Positions 22,001-37,000 of a DNA stretch of 64,000 nucleotides are shown here, piece after piece. The stretch is from Neelides folsomi (taxonomy: Eukaryota > Arthropoda > Collembola > Neelipleona > Neelidae). Under the pieces are notes generated by a model, which worked only from the letters and a program-made list of their open reading frames with translations, had not been told where the DNA came from and made no database searches. The stretch spans positions 1 through 64,000 of the forward strand of contig JAQGBZ010000103.1 in the NCBI GenBank assembly GCA_034687125.1, in the 5' to 3' direction. The translations under genes were made by a program, and so were the position numbers. Numbering within the stretch: the stretch's first letter is position 1; the number at the start of each line of letters is the position of its first letter.

Positions 22001-25000
22001 TATGGATCAGACTTCAACTATCCTCTTGATGTATTATTGGAAATTTTTTTAATATTAAATTATAAAACTCGGTGAGTTTTTCTGGGTCGAGTGTGGAGAA
22101 ATATTTTGATATGAAGTTAGTGGTCCTCTCAAGGGGCAGATCCTTATAGGAAGGATGAGATGAAAATGTGGGCGTTGGAAAACGTGAATTGGTATACCGA
22201 GTAAGAAAATCAATATGTTGAGACAGGGAGAGAAAAATCGAATATTATTTTTGCACCCGATTCCGAACATTCCTTGTATACTCTCTTTACATTGCATGAT
22301 ACGTAGTTTGGAATGTTATTATAGTAGGATATTTTATCATTTATTTATATTAGACACATAGTGCATATGGGGCTTGTTCATAGTGGACACCACACCACAT
22401 AAGTAACATACAAGTGTATTTGTTTTTCCTCATACGTGCACAAGGAAGTATCATAATATATCACTCAAATACATTAGGGAATATTGTGATTTTGATAAGT
22501 TAAGAATTTAAGAAAAATTTATGTCGATTTTTGTGTTCTTCTGTATGAATTTACATTATTATCTGCTTCAAATCATAAGTTTAAAGGAAATGAGTTAAAG
22601 GGAAGGTTCTTGCGTTAATGTTTGGACAGACTTCTTGTCTAACCACTCGCACGGGAATCAGATCTTCTACAATGTATGTTAATTGAACATGGTCAAGGTT
22701 CGATGTAGTTTTTTTCTTTTTCGTTTGGAGATCTTGCGGGATTTTGTGAGACCTAATTCCTTCGTTTTGAGGTTGGTGAAGTGGAGATGTGTGATGGTGA
22801 TGAGGCTCCATGGCATGACGAGGACGAGGGAGTTCGCTTCAAGGAGCAAATTACACTTTGGATCCACCTTTGAGGATCACATTCCCAGCATGTGAATTGA
22901 AGTATAAAATGGAGAGAATCTTATGTTGTATTGGATGATTTCTATGTAAGGTTAGGAAAAGGAGTTTAAAACCACTCGTTTCATCTTCTTTTCTATATAT
23001 TTGATATTGGTGTTTTCTATAGATTTGATATTGGTGGTAAGTGAAAAGATAATAAAGTCTGGTGTGATAGGAATTGCGAAGTAGCATGGAATCTCCAAGT
23101 GTGTGGTATTTTTGTGAAAGAAGATTGGAAAGAGAATTTGCAAGGATCTTGTGTGACTCTTTTATATGTTATTATTCTCTCCCCATCTTGGTGGATTTTA
23201 AGCTGTTTGAAGACCGATGAGAGCATGGTGAAGAGAGAGGAAGGAAAGAGAGCATTAGATTTTAAAGGGGTTCTTAACCCTTTTCCGCGCCTTGCTCAAA
23301 TTGTGGGAGATTGAATAGGTTCGGATTTCGGATGGATGTACTTTAACTTTTCAAAAGCTTCTAAAGGTCTTTTTGTCTTTTAGGAGGAAAGGTCTTTTAG
23401 CTTTTCGCTCACTTAAATGGAGGATTGGATAAAATAATGGAAAAGGTTTTATACAATTCAGAGAGTCAACACCAAATTTTCCACCCAAACTTTTGGCTCT
23501 TTATTTCTTCTCTTTACTTACGAACATAAGACTAAAGGATCATCTTTATTGGAAATCTTAATTATTATTTGAAGTAAAAGTTTTCAACCTGTGAGAAAGA
23601 CATTATAAACTTTTCTCTATAAGCTTCAATTTGAAAATAAATCTCATTTGGAGATGAATTTACCCTTGAGATTATTTTCATCCTTAATGGAGATGAGATG
23701 CATTCCTTTTGTTATTGTCTAACAGTTTGAACATGTTGGATAACTTTGCTCATTTAATTATATTGGACATACATTAATACCTATTATACCTAACATATAT
23801 TTTAAATGTAAGTTAAAGGAATGGAATGAGGAATGGAGAATTTCCTTGCTCGATTCTTTGGGTTTTCCATCATTTAATGATTTAGGAGATAAAGAAGGGT
23901 GGATGTGAGAATTACAATTGTTTTTACTCTTTTTAATTGACTCGTTAATGGGAAGAGATTGTTGGAGAAGATTATATAATTTAATTTTAGTTTTTGGCTA
24001 TGTTGCTGATTGTCTTTTATTGTCAAAGCCTGTAGAATACTTCAGATCCTTATTATGATTGTCTCCAATGAGAGATTCTATCACCGCTAGCCGCTGATTC
24101 AATTTCCTTCGCGGAGGTGGGAAATGAAAATGACGATGATTCAATTATTGACTTGTAGGCATTAGATAATGAAGTGTTCTCGGCCTGTTGGTATAATAAT
24201 AATAGCATTCCATCTCTCAAGAGGAGTTTGAGAGAGAGTTGACGTCGAGAAAGGAGGTGAAGTGGAATTTACATAATTATTTTGAATTCCTCGTTGGAGA
24301 GATAATTACGAGCGTGGAGAGGAATCCTTTTAGCCTAGAAATTAAATTACGGGAGTCGAAAAGAGATTTATTTAGTATACAAGCGGATTCCTCTATTTAT
24401 TTACTACTCAAACTTCTTGGCTTATTCCGTCTCGGGTTGTTGTGGAGGGAAAGACCATTGGTGAGGAGGCTTTGAGTGTTTCTTTGCCATTGTTCCGAGG
24501 TTGAGAGGATTAGGGGGAGGATCTGGGAGTGAGAGATAAGAGCAATCTGTGGGTTTAAATAAAGGTAGAAGATATATACTAAATTCTATACAGAAGTTGT
24601 ACATCATATTTACTTTATTTTATATGGGGAATTACATTCAACATCACGAACTTCACTTTCCCAGTTTATTTCCATAATTATTAATGAAAGTTGATTTCGA
24701 ATAATTCCATTGGTCTCGAATGTTTTCAACTTGATGGTTGAAGAGAATTTTGAGAATCTTCGGAAAGAGGAAACTTCATATTTGAGTCTCAACATCGTTG
24801 GATTTTAAGACAATGGGAATATTTAATGGAATAACTTTGTTAAACTGACTAGAGATATTATAAATTTTGAGACATAGGGAAAGGGAGAATGTGAGATTTT
24901 TACATTTTTTACATTTTGGGTTGGTTCATATTATATAATATTTTCTCATATTCTAATAATGCATTATTATGCCGAGTCATTTGTATTTACTGACGATGAG

Positions 25001-28000
25001 AGAATGAGCGGCGCGTCTCGGACTGCTCCCCGTTATAAATACGAAGAATGTATTATTCTGGGAAATCATTTCGTCTACTCTTGAGAATGGCAATTTGTAT
25101 TTTCCCTAATGCCAAAATAATGAGGGGAGCCTGAAGGCGGAACGAGATGAGAAAGGATTTTCCGTGGTGGGTATGAATTGAAAATCCCGTTGGTAAATTT
25201 ACATTTCACCAGGCTCGTCTTTCTTTCTCCGACGTAATCTCTTCAACTTGGAAACACATGTTCACATCTACCCCAGATCCATATCATCGAGGGAGTTTTT
25301 CCAATAGCCTTTATTTATTATATCTACAAATATCAGATATGTGGCATACAATAGGTAGACTTTTACAATAGACTCGTTTAATAGAGAAATAGAGCTGTGA
25401 GGTTTAAAGCTTTGAGCTACAAATATGCAAGGTACATTATGTAAAATGTTTCAGGCTTCGGTTGTTTTATAAGGTTTTAATGTACAGAGTTAGATTTTCA
25501 AAGTTGTATGTCTATTACACAATGTTCCTCGTGCTCCTACTTTACAAAATGTTCCTTTTAAATAGAGTTGGAGTTGAAGGATTAAAGTATTTGAAAATGA
25601 GTTTGCTGTTGAATTACACTTTGAGATACTTATTGAAACTTTATTGCTTTACTTTAATTATATTTATGGAGCCCTGTTTTTATGTATAAAAGTAGATCTG
25701 TCTGGAAGAGTGAATTAATAGTCGAATTAATACTCGAATTATTCATAGTGAGGTTCAGCGAACGGTGACCCTTGTACTAACTTGTATATTTATTATAGTA
25801 AATGGAGTTGGATGCAATGGGTTTATTAAATGTGTTCAAAAACCTCGGAATTCGAGTTTTTGAAGTGACTATGCATGTTTTTTTCTCTTCTGGTGTGCCA
25901 GAATGGCCTACTTGGCTCAGCCGATTGAAAAAAAAGAGTCCTGTGGATTGAATTAAAAAGACTCATCGAGAACCCATGTGTCGGATCGTGTTTCATCCCC
26001 ATTACTTAATTATACTATCGCCTAACATTCTTTACCCGACGACGTCGAGTAGAGGAATAATAGGGAAATATATGGGATTTTGGTTGAAATATAGTGGCAA
26101 TGTAAAACTGTATTGCCAGTATTGCACTCTGCAGTTTGTATATAAAGTAGAATGTATAATGGATAGAAGCAGTTTGTTCTAAATGTACAAACGAAGTTTT
26201 CTCTCTCTTTCTCATCTCCATTGTGATAATAATGGCCAAAGTCTCGTTCATGTGAGATTGAAAGTAACAAAGTTTGGGCATTTTGGATCCTGAAATTGAA
26301 TCATCTCTCTCATCAAATTAATTGATTTAACTTTATCATCCCCCTTCTCTTTCATATATGGAGATCCAAAGAGAGAGTATGGAGATGTTGAGTATGGAAA
26401 ACGGCAAGGGATTCTAACGAGATTAATTTGCGACCGAAGGAAACTAATACCGCAAACAATAGTGAGTAAGAATTGAAACTGGTGTCGAATTTAATCGATT
26501 AAGTCAACTCGTCGCTAAACGTCAAGCCATTAATTTTAAATGTTCTTTTTCACTACTACTCTTTTTACATTGATGTAATATGTAATCGATACTTATCTGT
26601 ACATTTAATGTTTTACATAGCTTGCATATTATATTTGCCCAAGTACAACATAATTAATTGTTGTAATATTTAGAAATACATAGAGTACAAAATATATATT
26701 CATTTATGAATAGAGCAGAAATCTTTAGTCCTTACTTTCTATTCGAATTTTATAATTGAATTTTGAATGTCAATAGATGGATTTTAATAAAGTTTAAAAA
26801 TTTGGTCACGCGGAGAGGAAACGAAGAGTTTTTTTGTTGTTTTGTAATAATAATTAAGGAATTCTCTCGGGATGAATCTCTGCATCTGTACATGGCCCTT
26901 TCATGAGCTTCCATTTTGGCATCTTCGGCTTTTTCGCCTAGAGATGTCTACGAGGTTGTTGGGGAGTTGTGTGTGGCTGTGTAGGCTACTGGATCGGAAT
27001 GTGAGGTCGGGGTTGAAGAGATTTCAATTACTATCAAGATATTTTTCTGTACTCTATGCCTTGTATCTTTCTACTAATTTTACTCGGATGTATGTATCTC
27101 TTGTATGTGTTTAAAAGATGCTGGTGGTGGTAGATATTGAGTAGGTAACATTTAGGTTTTTGGCGTCGTTTGGCCCAAACTTCCCGATTCCTCCTGGCTT
27201 CATGCCCTGTTTAGTCCTCCGTGCTTCTGGAAGGGTGAAATTATATATGAGGAGGTGTATAAGGTGTATGGGAGCCAAGAGATATCCATAGGAGTTTGAA
27301 AAGATCTTGGTTCCTTTCTTCTCAAATATTTAATTTCCTTCACGCTTCCCCACTTTTACCAAGGGAAAAGCGCTGATGATGAGTAAGGAAGAAACCCAAT
27401 TTCATTACATGAGGGGTTTTCCCTTTAGTCCTAATAAAAATATATTATGGCGAGGTTTTTATTACCTTTTTTCAACTTTTATCTCCTTTGGTGTGAGTTT
27501 AGGACAGTTAAAATTTTTGTTATTTAGTTGTTTTATCTAATTGCTAGTTTTATGATTTATATTCCTCAACGGAAGGATAAATATTTAAGTTTTGTTATGT
27601 CCGGCTTATTAATGCGATTTTGTTTAACGAATATTTATGGAGGTTTATTAAAGAGTATTAATGGGACTTTGTAATTAAGGATAAATTTGAGAAATATTTT
27701 TTAATATAAAAATTTAAGATAAGAGCTTAAATGCGGTGAAATTTATGGTTTAAAGAAAATTTGAATGCCAGGAAGGATTATTAAGGTTTTAAATGGCACG
27801 GAAAAGGAAATTGGCAATGAAAAAGTTGAACTTTTAAGGTCATTTTTCGCAATATTGCAATTGTATTTTATCCCGCGTGAGGGAAAACGGAGTTAATATT
27901 TACCAACTTACTTACGGGACAATGAACATTATGCGGGGTTTTGTTTATAACGATTTTCTCCTCCTCGTTTCAACAAACGGAAGGAGTCGTGAATTTCTTC

Positions 28001-31000
28001 ATCTTGGAGAATTTTAGAAATGGAAAGTTTGTGGGTTTTTGCGATAAGGGCTATGGCGTGTGTCGGGTTACTTTCTTCCCACGCTCACGTTCATTAATAT
28101 TATGCCGCCTTATAACTTTCTCGTATATCCGCTTCCTTCTTTCTCCTAATGGAGATTTCTTAATTGGCGACACCGAGACGTGAATAGAATACCTGCATTA
28201 AACACATCATATTAAATGTATGGCATAACCTTTGGTTGATTACCCTTTTGTACCTTTGTACCTTTATGGCTCTGACGGCATTGGTATAGAAGGTAATAGG
28301 GAAGTTTCAAAGTGAGGCTTCAATATTATAGGGCTGGGTTTTAACGGGACTTGGATACAATGGGGATATAAGGCTCGTTTTCCGATTGCCCAACGAACCC
28401 ATTTCTCTTTCCGGTCTTAATGAAGTTGGAATCGAACCTCGGCGTGTGCACGGCACTATTTCAACCCGTGTCACTTTAGCGAATATGATTCAAGTCCGTG
28501 TGACAAAGATGGAGTCTTTATAACACGTAATATAAATTGACAATGCTATATACAGGTATTTACTCTGGAAATTGGATATATTCGGATATGAGGGACGATG
28601 GGACGCAGAGGTCGTGTTTTTCTTTTGTACGCTTTATGATATTATATGAGCTGAGACGCAGAAGCTTGTCCATTACCTCATTGTATTTATGGGAAAGGTC
28701 AAAGGAGGGAATCAAGTTTAATTTGTGAGGAATGATTAACTGCACGACATCCCCATTCTCCGCATATTGTTATGTGGAGAAAATGGGGAGTGGAGAGTAT
28801 TTTGAGTTAAAAGGATAAATTGAATTCGGACATTCCACGCCCCGCCACATTCATTTCCTCTTCACATCACCAACTCCGCGGCTCGTTATGATGGGAATGA
28901 TGAAAATCCGCTTTGGGAAAAAGAACTGATGAGGATTCATGTGGAAACTGGAGGTTAGAGAAGGTTTTGCAAAATGGGTTCAGTGTGTTTACTCAGGTTT
29001 TTGGAATGATTCAAGGTTATTTTTCTCCTTTCGGCACATCCAAACTTCCAATTTCCCATTTGCTCTGGTCGTCAACCACCTCTGTTTTGAAAACCTTGAG
29101 CATCGAGGATCGAATTTTTAATATCGGCTTATTACATACTTCATTTAGAAACAGATTCGCAATTTATGCTGATTTTGTTTACAGAAATTGTGAATTGCGT
29201 TTTTATCTGATACTTGCATTCAAGTTGTTCTGCAGTTTTGTTTATGAACTTTTGAATCGCTGAATCGCTGATGATGATCAGCGATTTAATTCAAAACATC
29301 TGCAAATTTGAATTTTATATTGGTTTTGTATTTTAAAACCATTTAATATTTTAAATATAAATGATTTTAATAATGATTTACACGTATTTTGATAGATTTT
29401 GTAGTTATAATGAATATATTAAATGTCATTATTATTTGTCATATGTTCAATCACGTTTGAATTTTATGAGATATGAGCAATTCTTTAGAACTTGTTCTGT
29501 ATATCAATAAATCATTTTTGAAATTTAGATACCTTATTTATTGTTAGATACTTTCCATAAATTAGGCTAATGAGGCAGTAATGAGGGAAATAATGATTAA
29601 AAATGAGTAATAGTGAATAATGCGGAGAAATATGTGAGATAGGGAGATCTGTCAAAGACCCCGATGAGCACGTTCATTAGGAATGCCATGATTGAGCTTT
29701 TTTCCCTTCATCTCATTCTTTTCATTAACCCTAATTGGAATGAATCACTACGTCGCTCTTTTACGCATATCACCCCATAGGCTTCTGTGAGTCAGTCGGA
29801 GTAGTTTAAATGAATGGAGGTTAACTTTAACTTTTAATGGTATCGTGATCCACAAATAACTTTGTGTATTGAGACTGGTTGTGGAAGAGCAGGAGGAGCG
29901 TGTTGGAAAAAAAGGCGCCTGGTTGCTGATAATTTGCTATTTCTCTCCATTAAATAAAGATACGAAGAGGAATTTGTTTTTCCTTCCCACCTCCATTCAT
30001 CACTATGTGACTCACACTGACCTTCCACTTGATGATGATGAGTGAAACATGTGGATGGAGGATTTGTAATAAATTCCAATTCTGGCCCAATTCTAAGACT
30101 AATGGGAATTATATTTAAAGGCCTACAGATTCTTGTTTCATCGACAAAATTCTTCAAGACCGGTTGTGTTAATGTTAATGTCATTTCCTGCAAATGTCTA
30201 TAATAAGCAAATTGCTTAAATTATTTACATTTATGGATGAATTGCACACATGTTATACTATTCGTTTTTATTTGTTGGTTTTGTTATAAATATTATTTGT
30301 ACACGAGGCTCAATGGAAAAGTGGATATATAATTAGGGAATGGTTTTTGGAGAAGCTATAAAATTGGACATTTATCGATTAAGTGAATAATAAAATTAAT
30401 AAGTAATTGTAAAGAGAAGGAAATGCGAACTGGAACGAACGACGTGGTTCGGATTTCCCTCTCATAATAGAACATCATAATATAGTATTATTGAGAATGG
30501 TTCGAGTGTCAGGCTTTTCTAAATATAAATTACCAAGAACCCACCAAGAACGTGTTTAAATGTCAAATGTTGTCTCCTTGCTCCGAATCGGAGAAGCATG
30601 AAATGTGTAACCATATTGTATGCATATAAGTATGGTTAAAAATATTACTAGACACGTTTAGGAATTGTAATAGGTTAAGTGTATTAATAAATTGATATTT
30701 AAGATGAGATATATTTAATTGCTAATATAATTAAATTATTATGTGTGGATGATGACAGTCGTAACCTTACGCTCTTGACTGGCTCATTTGCTAAGTTGAA
30801 TAGCTACCTTGCCCAAGGAGTACTTAAGAGCCTAACAGCATCATTAAGTTTAATTTCCTCTCACTTGTTTGCTAGTTAGTAACTAGTTATTATTATGTGT
30901 CCAGTCTAATTAAGCTCGTTAAGAAGGAATTGAGAATTGCAACGTTTGAGGTCAGAGAAATGGAGAGTTGAAGAGTTCAAAGTGATCAAAGTGATTATGG

Positions 31001-34000
31001 AGATCAAAGAAGGAAATGGGAAGGAGGATGGTTATTGCAAAGGCCAATTTATATTTGTTCAGCCATAAAATCGACAAAGACACTTTTCATTCCATCTTTA
31101 TGTAAGAGGAGATAGTGATGAGGGTAATTTTGAAATTATCATTTTGTTCCCCTTTTTTTTTATTCTCAATGGGATTCTTTCAAGCGGAATGAAAAGAGGA
31201 GACAAAGTTGGATTTTGAGGGAAACATTTTCCTAATACATACAAATGGCTGCATATTGTTAAAAGACTTTAAAAGGGGAATTAAAGTGATTTTAAAGAAA
31301 GTTTTGACTAGGAAACGATGAGGAACCTCATTGACACTATAGAAAGTACAATGGGATAATGGAACCAATGGAGGTTTGGACAGTCATTCTTTTCAAATTC
31401 TGACTATGAGAGAGTGAGAAGGACCGCAAGGATTAGATTCGCCAAGTTTATGTTCAATGCACCACTTTGGGTCCCATACATTTATTCATCACATTTTCAC
31501 TGAGAATCTGAGAATGGACCAAGGAAGGAATAATACAGAATGAAATTCTGTTAGCGTTGTAATTCTTTTATTTATCTCGGGAAAGATCCATTTACTAGGG
31601 ATATGGAAAGAATGAATAATGAATATCTTTTTACGAACCCGTTGTTCTCTCTCAGACTCAATTTAACTTGCCATTTACCAGAGAATGATCTGAAATATTT
31701 AAGAAGTGTTTCATAGCTGTTTTTCATTCTTCTTTCTTGACGTTATTTAAGGTCTATTTTATATTGAAACAATTGAAAGCTTTGATATTGGTAAATAAAG
31801 TGTGAACATGAAAAATTAATTCTTTTTTTCCTTCCAGGCTCTGTTCATTGACTCTGATCAAACTGGTGGTGATGCGGCCTTTGCCAACAGCCGAAGTCAG
31901 TTCCCTCATCATTGCCGTCAAGATGGCGGGATCGAGACGAACCTTGAGATCGAATGAGATTCCATTATTGGACAACGGACTCGTCAATACCGACTTGGAA
32001 CTTCACTTCTCTCTCCAAGTGCGTCCCTTGTCACTTTATCTCTTTCAAAAGTCGGTCCCAATTCTTACATGGATTGGAAAGTTGAGGGAATTGGTTTAGA
32101 ATGTTTAGAAGATCCGCTGGAGAAGGAATATGACACGAAGACAAATCCCTTCGTCCTTCCATCTTCTATTCCCAACGGAGATCCCTTTATATTATCAAAG
32201 CTCAAGTCAAGTCAAAGTCCCGGCCTTTTCATCTTGAATTCCACAGTCAGCACGACCAATTCTCATTTTTCATCATAGGATTTGAAAGGAATATTAGGAG
32301 GATGAGTTTAAACTTTAAATACCAGATATATCTACCATGGTATAAGTATATTAGGAACTTAATAATATGATATGGTACATACTGATATTTATATGCACTT
32401 TCTTTGGATTCGGATGAGGCTTCCTTTTTAAGTTAATATTTTTTGCTATTTGTTATTTGAGAATATTTTTACGATCTATCGTTTAAATATTAAACTATGT
32501 TTATATTACTGTACTTGCACTTACAGTATGTAGTAGTTATACTTGTATTAAATGGCATATTGGAGTTACCAGAATAATTTAAAATTAATTTATGCTAATC
32601 TTCTTTACTATAGCGTACAAGTATTTTTTTAAGAAATATAACTACGTATTTAGTATGGACTTTATTTTGATTGTGGGCTTTTGAAAGATAGTCGTAAAGA
32701 GACGTTTGTATAGGAATATTTATTTTTTTGTGCCTCGAGACCTTTTGGATGTGTCGGGTCGAGGGAAGAAGTTAGTGGAATTATGAAAGGGTTGAGAGGA
32801 CGCAGAGAGGAAGAATATTAGGAAGTTTTCCCTTTCCGCTCCTAATATATTGAAAGAGAAGAATTGGGAGATATACCAATGTTGGTTGGTTTAAGCCCAA
32901 TGGATTGCAATGCAATATTATAGCATGAGTATAGGAGACGAGTGTGAGATGAGGAAGAGGGCGGAATTCAACTTTCTACGACCACATTAACTATTCACAA
33001 TTCGTAGGTTGTCAGTGGAGTTAAATAGAAAGTTTGGGTATTTTTCTACGCAATTCCTAAAGGTTGTTAGTATTGAATTTGGATGGATTTTGGGATATGG
33101 ATTTTATCATCATACGTAATACGTATATATATATATATGTTGGTTTATACTATTATATTGATTCTATACTTCATCTCTACTTCAATTGAAATGAAAAAAA
33201 TAATTAATGGTTCAAATATTTGCAGTATCCACATTTTCTGAAGAGGGACGAGAATCGGCTCCTAATCAGTCTCCAGCGGCGGAAAAAGTACAAAAATCGA
33301 ACCATCCTCGGCTACAAAACACTCGCTGAAGGCACAGTCGATATGGCCCTTGTAAGTCTTAAATATAAATAATACTTCCTTCTTCACACCCATGTAATGA
33401 CTTTTTTGAGAATGAAAGAGAAGGCCGTTGGCTTCTCGGGCAAACAAAGGATCTCTCTCGCAGGCACTTCAAATATCCCGTATAATCTAATACCCTTTTC
33501 TCTATGTCTTCATGTGTTTCTTTATATAACCTCTCTTGAATCATATCTTGGATCTGACGTTCTTCGTTCCATATACACTTTTATTTGTCATTAGTATTCT
33601 TGAGGAGCGGCTTGTACTGCTATGCTGATGGTGGATGATATAAGATGATATATATTTATAAGAAACTTTGATATTAAATTTGCTATTAACTAAGGTCTTT
33701 TATCTTCTTTAACGATTGCATTTCGATTGCTTTTATACTCCCTTGTTAACGGAGGTAGTTGCGGGGTTCATATAAAAGAGTCCTCTTAGGTTTTATATGC
33801 TATGGGAGATCGTACCGATCGGCGACGTGATTCGTTACACTTGATGTCCGATAAGTTTTCAATCCAAGTGGAGAGGAAGTTCATGAATTGAGAAATGTAA
33901 TGGAGAAGCCATTCAGGAGCTTTAACTCTACCAAACTTTCCGGAAATAAAGGTGTTGGATACGAATTTTCAATATCCGAACTCAATTGTTATAATGGGCC

Positions 34001-37000
34001 CATTTTACTAATGGGATTACCTATATATTATGCCAGATAAACCTGAAGGTTTGAGAGAGATTAATATAATTATTTTTTTATCAGTTTCCAAATGTCGTAA
34101 AGTCCTTGTTCTGATTTGGATTAGCTCATCTTTTTTACTTTTAGAAATATATTTCATACTTATTTACTTTGTAGTGTATAGGTAAATGAAATATGAGTAG
34201 GACCGTTGCGCTAAAAGACACTATTAAATTATCATGGTTTAATTTAATTTAATGAAATTAATTTAACTTAATGGGAATTGTGAAGTGTGTGAAATTGAAT
34301 GTTGTGGTTTATAGGTTCTTCAGCGAACCGTCGACATGGACCTCTGCCTTTTCGCCCCCGATGGTGGAAACAAAGAGAACAATGGACCAATAGCTCGAGT
34401 GACAATCATGGGGATATCCTCACAACCGGTGGACGATCTCGAAGGCGATCGAAAAGGGAAACAAGGTACGTAGCCTTTATTTATTTTTACCATTAACAAA
34501 CATCCCCCAGTTTCTTGCTCTCCAATGTCAATATTCCCTAACCTCCACTAATGCTTTACTCAACACACTCAATTTAATATTCCTTCACACTCTTGAACTT
34601 GTTTCCCCACTCACATTTTAAAGCATTTGACTTCTCTACTCTCTTCTTCTTCTGAACCTCTTTCTTCCTTTTGCACAATTCTTTTTTCGTGATGGCGTGC
34701 TTTGGAGCTTCCCTTTAAAACCCGTTTCAAATTATGCACGTGTAAATTTTGGGCTTCCTCACAATCAGTAGGTTTTTTATCTCTTCATTGATTGAAGGAA
34801 TAGAGGAGAGGAATTGTGAAGAGATAAATAAACCTGCTTGTATTATTTTAATTTTCATAGCGTTTTGGTCTTCGAGTTCCTGAGAGCTTTATTGATGTTT
34901 GGTGCACAAATTTTTAATATTTATCATGCAAAGGCGATGCAGACAGAGTTTGAGCTAATGGAACGAGGGAAAGTTTGTTTTACTTTGCGATTAGATTACT
35001 TGTGAACAACTTGATCGGTGTATTGGCTCTCTTGTATTTACAACCTCCGTGTTAAATGTATAAGCACAGGTTGGAAAGGAAATGCCCTTATAAATTGCAG
35101 TATTGTGACATTTATTTATTTTACTTGTACGTTCAATAGTTCCTGTTTAGTTAATATAAACCTTTGTCCTTTATTTGTAAGACTAGCTTAGGCGTTGGCA
35201 ATTTTTTGAACGAATACACGTATTTTATTAGGTTTTTTGCATAATGGTTTTTCGCAAATCTGCCTATTCATCTGCATTGGGCATGGTGTATCAGATTTTG
35301 GCTTATTTAAAATTCTAAATCGATTAGATAAAGGTTATTATTTTGAGTCTACCTCAAAAAATCCCTGTAGTGTATTCGCATTTGGCCAGAGCATTTTATG
35401 CATTATTTATTATTGCATATAAGTATATGAATTTATTCTAGTACAGGTTGGCATGTATGGGTAGTACGTAGTATCTATATATGCAATAGACATGAAATTC
35501 TATACTTCACTGGTGAATATTGTTTAGGGAAATGGCGGATAAGAAATTGTGACCATTTTGAGTAAAGAGAATTGCAAGTGGAGTAAATATGTTGGGGAGG
35601 GAAGGAGTGACGAAGGAATTGAAAATAAGGGAGCTCTGAAGCACAAGGAACTTTGTATTTCTCTTAAAGTACTCTTCAGAGTAGGATTTAAGGTGAAGTG
35701 CTTATGCCGACTTCAAAAACTCCATCTCCATTTTCATTTCATGGATGAAGAGATTTCTATGAATCACTCTTACTATCCTTTAAACTATGACTAACAATAT
35801 GAAATATAGTATACTATTATTGTTCTGTATATAGTTAGTCTTATATGGAAAGCGATAATGTGTAATAGGTTTGGCAAACATCTTGTATATCTTAAATCCT
35901 GTGGAAATCGTATGGTACATTAAATAAATGATAAAGGCTGGAGATATACAGGCTTTGGTATGTCTCCTCAGTTTTTATATCTTTGGACCTTCAGATGAGC
36001 GAACCTTCATATTTAGCAAATAGGCTTGCTCAATCTTCCAATTTCCTTTTTCTTACAAATTGAAAGGAAATACCGTAGCGGAAATGTTACATTACGGAAC
36101 CTTTCTAAATTAATTTTTAGGTCCCATTTAATTATGTTTTTTATCCACAAACCTCCTGAACTTCATCTTGCCCTCCTTTGATAAGAATTAAATTGAATTT
36201 GAAGGAATTTCTTTGAAAACTTGAGTTTCGGAACTTGGAACTTTCATAAGACAATTGAAGATTGAAGCTATTGAAGTTTTCGAATGTGTTTGGCGAATGT
36301 AGGATTGTTGCTACTTTGCTACATTTTAGGATTTTATATTTATGAACTTGCTTTAAATTCATATTTGAAACTTTAATGAAATCTCTCACATTTTTCCATT
36401 TAACTTTGAGTCCTTTGATGCTGAAAGAGGATTTTTGGTATTCCGTGAATTACTTTTGTGCTTGGCAAAGATGAAAAGAAAAGGTTCTTGGAAGGTTGAA
36501 TTTATTATACATTATGTATTATGTACGTACATTCTGGGAATTAAGATGATAATCATAAAATCAAAATGCTGGCTCCATTTATTTTCACCCTTCGAATCAC
36601 ATACGAAGGAGGTTTATTGAAGTTTGTCTCATTTCCGGACTGGGAAAGTAAATTCGATGGTTTAGTGGTAGTAGAACGTGTTGTATAAGACTCGTGGAAT
36701 GGATGTTTCTCGGGTTCAAAATTGGGTTACAATTTCCTTTTTACTTCAATCTCTATTAGGATTTTTATCTTCGTTGCTTTTATCTGTCCATTAAATTCCC
36801 TTTTTGTTACGTAAATAATTTATCCAATAGAAAGGGAATGGGAATTTGGGAATGATACAGGAAATGGAGAGAAAATTGGAAAATTGAAAATTCCCAAAAT
36901 GTTTCATCATGGAAAATGCAATATAATTTTATTCAAAATATTTTATATTTATATATTCTCTTCAGTCATTCACGAAAGGACTTTATTCGATCATGACATC

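Noticed and set aside
22851-23314. Overlapping frames on both strands near 22.7-23.3 kb
   Set aside because: Driven by a small duplication (gatattggtg) and chance; no domain or consistent splicing.
29834-30193. 119-codon frame on - in PACS intron 1
   Set aside because: The longest frame in the intron, but low-complexity and without a domain, splice context or promoter. Length alone is not enough.
33118-33138. (AT)n run in PACS intron 2
   Set aside because: An ordinary short microsatellite with no further structure.
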